NCBI RefSeq assembly: GCF_047663525.1
Contig: NC_092588.1
Location: forward strand, 139,492,501 to 139,556,500
Direction: 5' to 3'
Source: Anas platyrhynchos
Lineage: Eukaryota > Chordata > Aves > Anseriformes > Anatidae
DNA length: 64,000 nt
Below, piece after piece: positions 60,854-64,000 of this stretch. Each line of letters starts with the position of its first letter. Within the stretch, counting starts at the first letter, position 1. The position numbers were made by a program, and so were the translations under genes. The notes under the pieces were generated by a model. The model was not told where the DNA came from. It searched no databases and worked only from the letters and a program-made list of their open reading frames with translations.

Positions 60854-63800
60854 TCTAGCTAGAAGACTTTTGGTTAACCTGTTGAAATAATTCTCCATAA
60901 ATAAATTATGCCAACAGAGCAGGGAAATGTGTGCAATTCAGTGTAATATATTGTTTGTTTCATAACTGTGATTAAAATATGGCTACTCTTGTACAACTAT
61001 TGCATAGTTGGAATCATTTTCTTTTTTGTTTTGAAGAGTCCTTACTGCTGGTGGATGCCAGTGAAATGGGACAGAAGCAGAAACGTACATGTATGTGGTT
61101 ATGGAAGAGTTTAAGAAATGGTACAATGAACCATGATGGCTCCATGGTGCATGACGGATTGCCACATGGGATCTGCCTGTCTGTGTGCTTCTTCATTTGC
61201 TGGCCTCTTCACCAAGGCTCCCAACAGAGTAATTGGGAAAGCAGAAGGCTTTTTTTTGGCTCATATATTCAGTGACATTTAATCACCTTAAAGCAATGGG
61301 ATTTAAGTATTTAAATACCTTCCAGGATCTAGGTCTTTTCCACTTTTTGCAATAAATGTGCATACAGAGAAGTTCATCAAGAGGGATCTAATGTTGAGCA
61401 GTTTGGTCCCACTGCAACATAACCTTTAAATTTGTACTCAATTGTCAAGCTTTTGGGTAATCCTATTGAAATACCTGTGTGAGTCATTGGCTGGAGCAGA
61501 ATAGGCTTGGCATTCCATAGCCTGGCACTGAACAGAACTACTTGTCTAGCCAGAAATTGCTCATCACAAGTCCAAAAAGAGGACCATGAATGCCAATTCT
61601 TCTTGTGTCCTTTGGGTGACTGAATAGTTACTGAACAGTAATGATATTTTTTTATCTGATGACCCAGATGTTAATAGTTATGTTACCATTACTAAACTAT
61701 CCAGGCTCTAGTGGGGAAGCATTCAGCACTCTCTGGTGTGTGCTTATTGTCTTTTGAGGTCAGAAACTGTTAAGCCCTTTTAGATTCACTGAAATTTTGG
61801 CAATTCAGTCTATTTTCTATAAAACATCATTGTGCCTCTATTAAAAATGAACAAATGGGAAGCTATTGATTTCACAGCCTATTCACTTTACTGAGCCTGA
61901 TGGTGGATGAGCAGAAGGAATGCACTAGGTAAACTTAATCCAAGGTCTCTGTAAGCATTTCACATAGCCTACTGAACAGCAGATATTGTGCTCTGCCCAG
62001 TCTGGAAATAGTATGTTGTCTGTTTATGTGTTGTAGGTGCCAAGGCTTTGGCATCCTGTTGCTCTTCTACAGATTACTTGTAAAGCTGAGCTATAGTTTA
62101 TTATGTTTTAATTATCTTGTGCCATGCTGCTGGGATTTCTCTCTTCCCAATCTTGATTCAGAATAGCCATGGAGAATCAGCTCTGGTTTTGGTATGCATG
62201 CTGCTACCTGGAAAAGGGTCTTGATATGTTGTACATAAATATGTAAAGGAGGGAATATTTTGAGTCTCTGCATTGCCACTGATGTAAAATGAACAAGCTA
62301 AATTCTGCAGCTAGCATTTTTGGCTTAAATACACTCAGATTCTCTGAAATGTAATAATTCTTTAATGTTTTTGATTCACCCTTTTATAGTAGAAAAGCAA
62401 CATATTTGCACTCTGATGATAGTGGACTTTTTGCATGGCACCCAGAGGAAGCATTGTTCCAGTTCTCAGGTCTGATATTTAGAGATATCTTTCATGTTGC
62501 TGGTAAAAATGAGTGGTGGGTAAGACACAGTGTTAGCTGAACATGCCAGTAGTTGTCTGGATATTGCAGTCCCAATACTGTGATTACAAAGGCCAAGTCA
62601 GGTGTGGCAGTGTGTGACAACAGGAGTTACTCTGTGGTTTAGTTTTTATAAAGCTTAACAAAGCAATGCCCCCTCTGCATGCCTGGGAAAGCAACTGGTT
62701 AGAAAAATTACATTGGATTGTAAATAATTGCAGCTGGGTTGTATCTGTTTGTTTTTGTTCTTCTTTTTTAATGGGTTTAATTAATGGTTTTATTATTTTC
62801 TTGCATGGCTTGTTCATGCATCATAAAAGTAACTAGGCCTTTTCTTTTCTAATGTAGCATTGCTCTACAATTAGCTTTAAATTAAGAGCTAATATAAGGC
62901 AGGGAAAGCAGTGCTGGAAACTGAAGTTGTTGTGTAGCCTTCAAGAGAGATGTTAAGGAATTTCTGTTTGATTGTTGTTGCTTGCTTTATTTTTGTTTTG
63001 TGTTGTTGTCTGTTGAGGGATGATTTATGCACTCACAAAACCACCTGATGCTTTCACTTTTGAAAGTACAAAATAGATGTTGAAATAAATTCAGATAACC
63101 CAGGTAACATCTTAGAAATTCACATATGGTCAGCCTCCTCCAGCTGAGGACAAACTGTGTTTCAGAAGTCTCCTGTGATTAACGTGGAAGCGTGTTCTCA
63201 TTTACCCTGTAAGTTGAGTAACTCCATTCAGAATGACTATGCTCCAAAAGTTTAAGCTAGTAAACCACTTTAGTCTAAGACTCCACAGCTGAAGCACCTT
63301 AGAAGAAATGAGACATAAAAGAAAATGATTAAGGGGATTGTATAGCCTTTTGCCTCTATAATATCTCAAGTAAATTTCAAGGCTTTTGACAGTAGCTAGT
63401 GGCAGTAGAAAAATCTTTTGCAAGTGCTGCAAAAAGGCAAATTTTACCACCATTGGTCATTTAAAGTATAAAATGAGAATCAGCAAACCTGATTTAATAC
63501 GGTTTAAGACATTTTGCCATCTGCTGTTACCATCATAGCTCCCATTTAGTGCCATCGATTTGAGAGCTTTCTCAGAGAAGGACCCAGTAAGATCTTCTGC
63601 AATCTTTGTTTATGATTACGGATACTTATTGCAATCATTCCAATTCTTTGGGCACTGCTGAATACTCAAGATTGGAAATGTTTACCAGGTCTTCTAGAGA
63701 CCTATCTGTGGTAATTATGGAAAATAAATTACTACCATGAGTTGCAAGCAGATTGCATATTTTGTTTTCCTGCATTGTCCCCACTCATCCTGATGATCAG

Positions 63801-64000
63801 AATGGGGTTACATGGGATTTCACTTTCTGTAAAGTTATGTGGATGCCTCTCTACAAAGGTGCCTTTTGATGCTGTTGCATTTTCAGCGTCAGGGAGGTTG
63901 CACATTAGCCAGCAAAACACTTTCAGAAAACCTTATTCTAATCTTTGTTTAACACAATTAACTACCTGGCTTGCCTCATTGTATCTGTGCCAGGTATAGC
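60102..64000. other. PLXDC2 intron 1, distal segment
   Basis: AT-rich DNA with the T26 run. Open frames of 60-98 codons (for example 60979-61275) have no matching splice sites or family resemblance and are not called. Confidence 0.5.
60822..60847. repeat. T26 homopolymer
   Basis: An uninterrupted T-run of 26. No retroposed body is obvious on the side expected for a minus-strand insertion. Confidence 0.9.

Larger units (their letters stand above)
34229..64000 (+). other. PLXDC2 intron 1 (to the window end)
   Basis: It begins with a consensus GTAAGC donor. No acceptor-flanked coding exon for the next part of PLXDC2 is found in the remaining 29.8 kb, consistent with the very long first intron of this gene in other vertebrates. 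The entries below cover its repeats; segments not listed are AT-rich DNA in which I see nothing specific. Confidence 0.75.

Noticed and set aside
1..64000. CRISPR arrays, bacterial-type operons, defence systems, rRNA genes
   Set aside because: Composition, spliced exons and CR1 content show vertebrate nuclear DNA. No regularly spaced repeat-spacer pattern or ribosomal RNA sequence was seen.

Overview
This is vertebrate nuclear DNA, almost certainly from a bird. The evidence is the many CR1 LINE fragments with the typical avian tail (repeats built on ATTCTGTG), an avian-type endogenous-retrovirus LTR, split genes with GT/AG introns, a CpG island promoter and AT-rich, microsatellite-rich DNA between genes. 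There are no bacterial operons, CRISPR arrays or ribosome binding sites.

Layout. (1) Positions 1-4.1 kb hold the last three coding exons and 3'UTR of a plus-strand gene. The exons (32-107, 2825-2881, 3655-3771) join in frame into a cytoplasmic-tail-like peptide with two FxNPLY motifs. From tail character and position just upstream of PLXDC2, the best candidate is MALRD1 (Diet1). A solo ERV LTR (613-1671) lies antisense in its penultimate intron. (2) Positions 4.1-32.7 kb are intergenic: CR1 fragments of several ages, including a young CR1 nested in an older one at 15.7-17.4 kb, a truncated second LTR copy at 9.87-10.21 kb, and simple repeats. (3) Positions 32.7-34.4 kb are the promoter and CpG island of PLXDC2. 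Its first coding exon (34120-34228) encodes a signal peptide that resembles the N-terminus of PLXDC2 (MAR...LAAG...). (4) Positions 34.2-64 kb appear to be the first intron of PLXDC2. It contains a CTCF-like site, an ancient CR1, a young CR1 with an uninterrupted 427-codon reverse-transcriptase reading frame (41.5-42.9 kb, minus strand), another CR1 fragment at 59.6 kb, and an exact 128-bp duplication near 52 kb.

The two genes run in the same direction, about 30 kb apart, the same order as MALRD1-PLXDC2 in human. No further protein-coding exon, tRNA or rRNA could be supported. I found no previously undescribed multi-gene system. The most unusual items are the exact duplication next to a poly(T) tract, the open CR1 reading frame and its inverted near-copy 25 kb away, and the nested palindromes at 19.5 kb.
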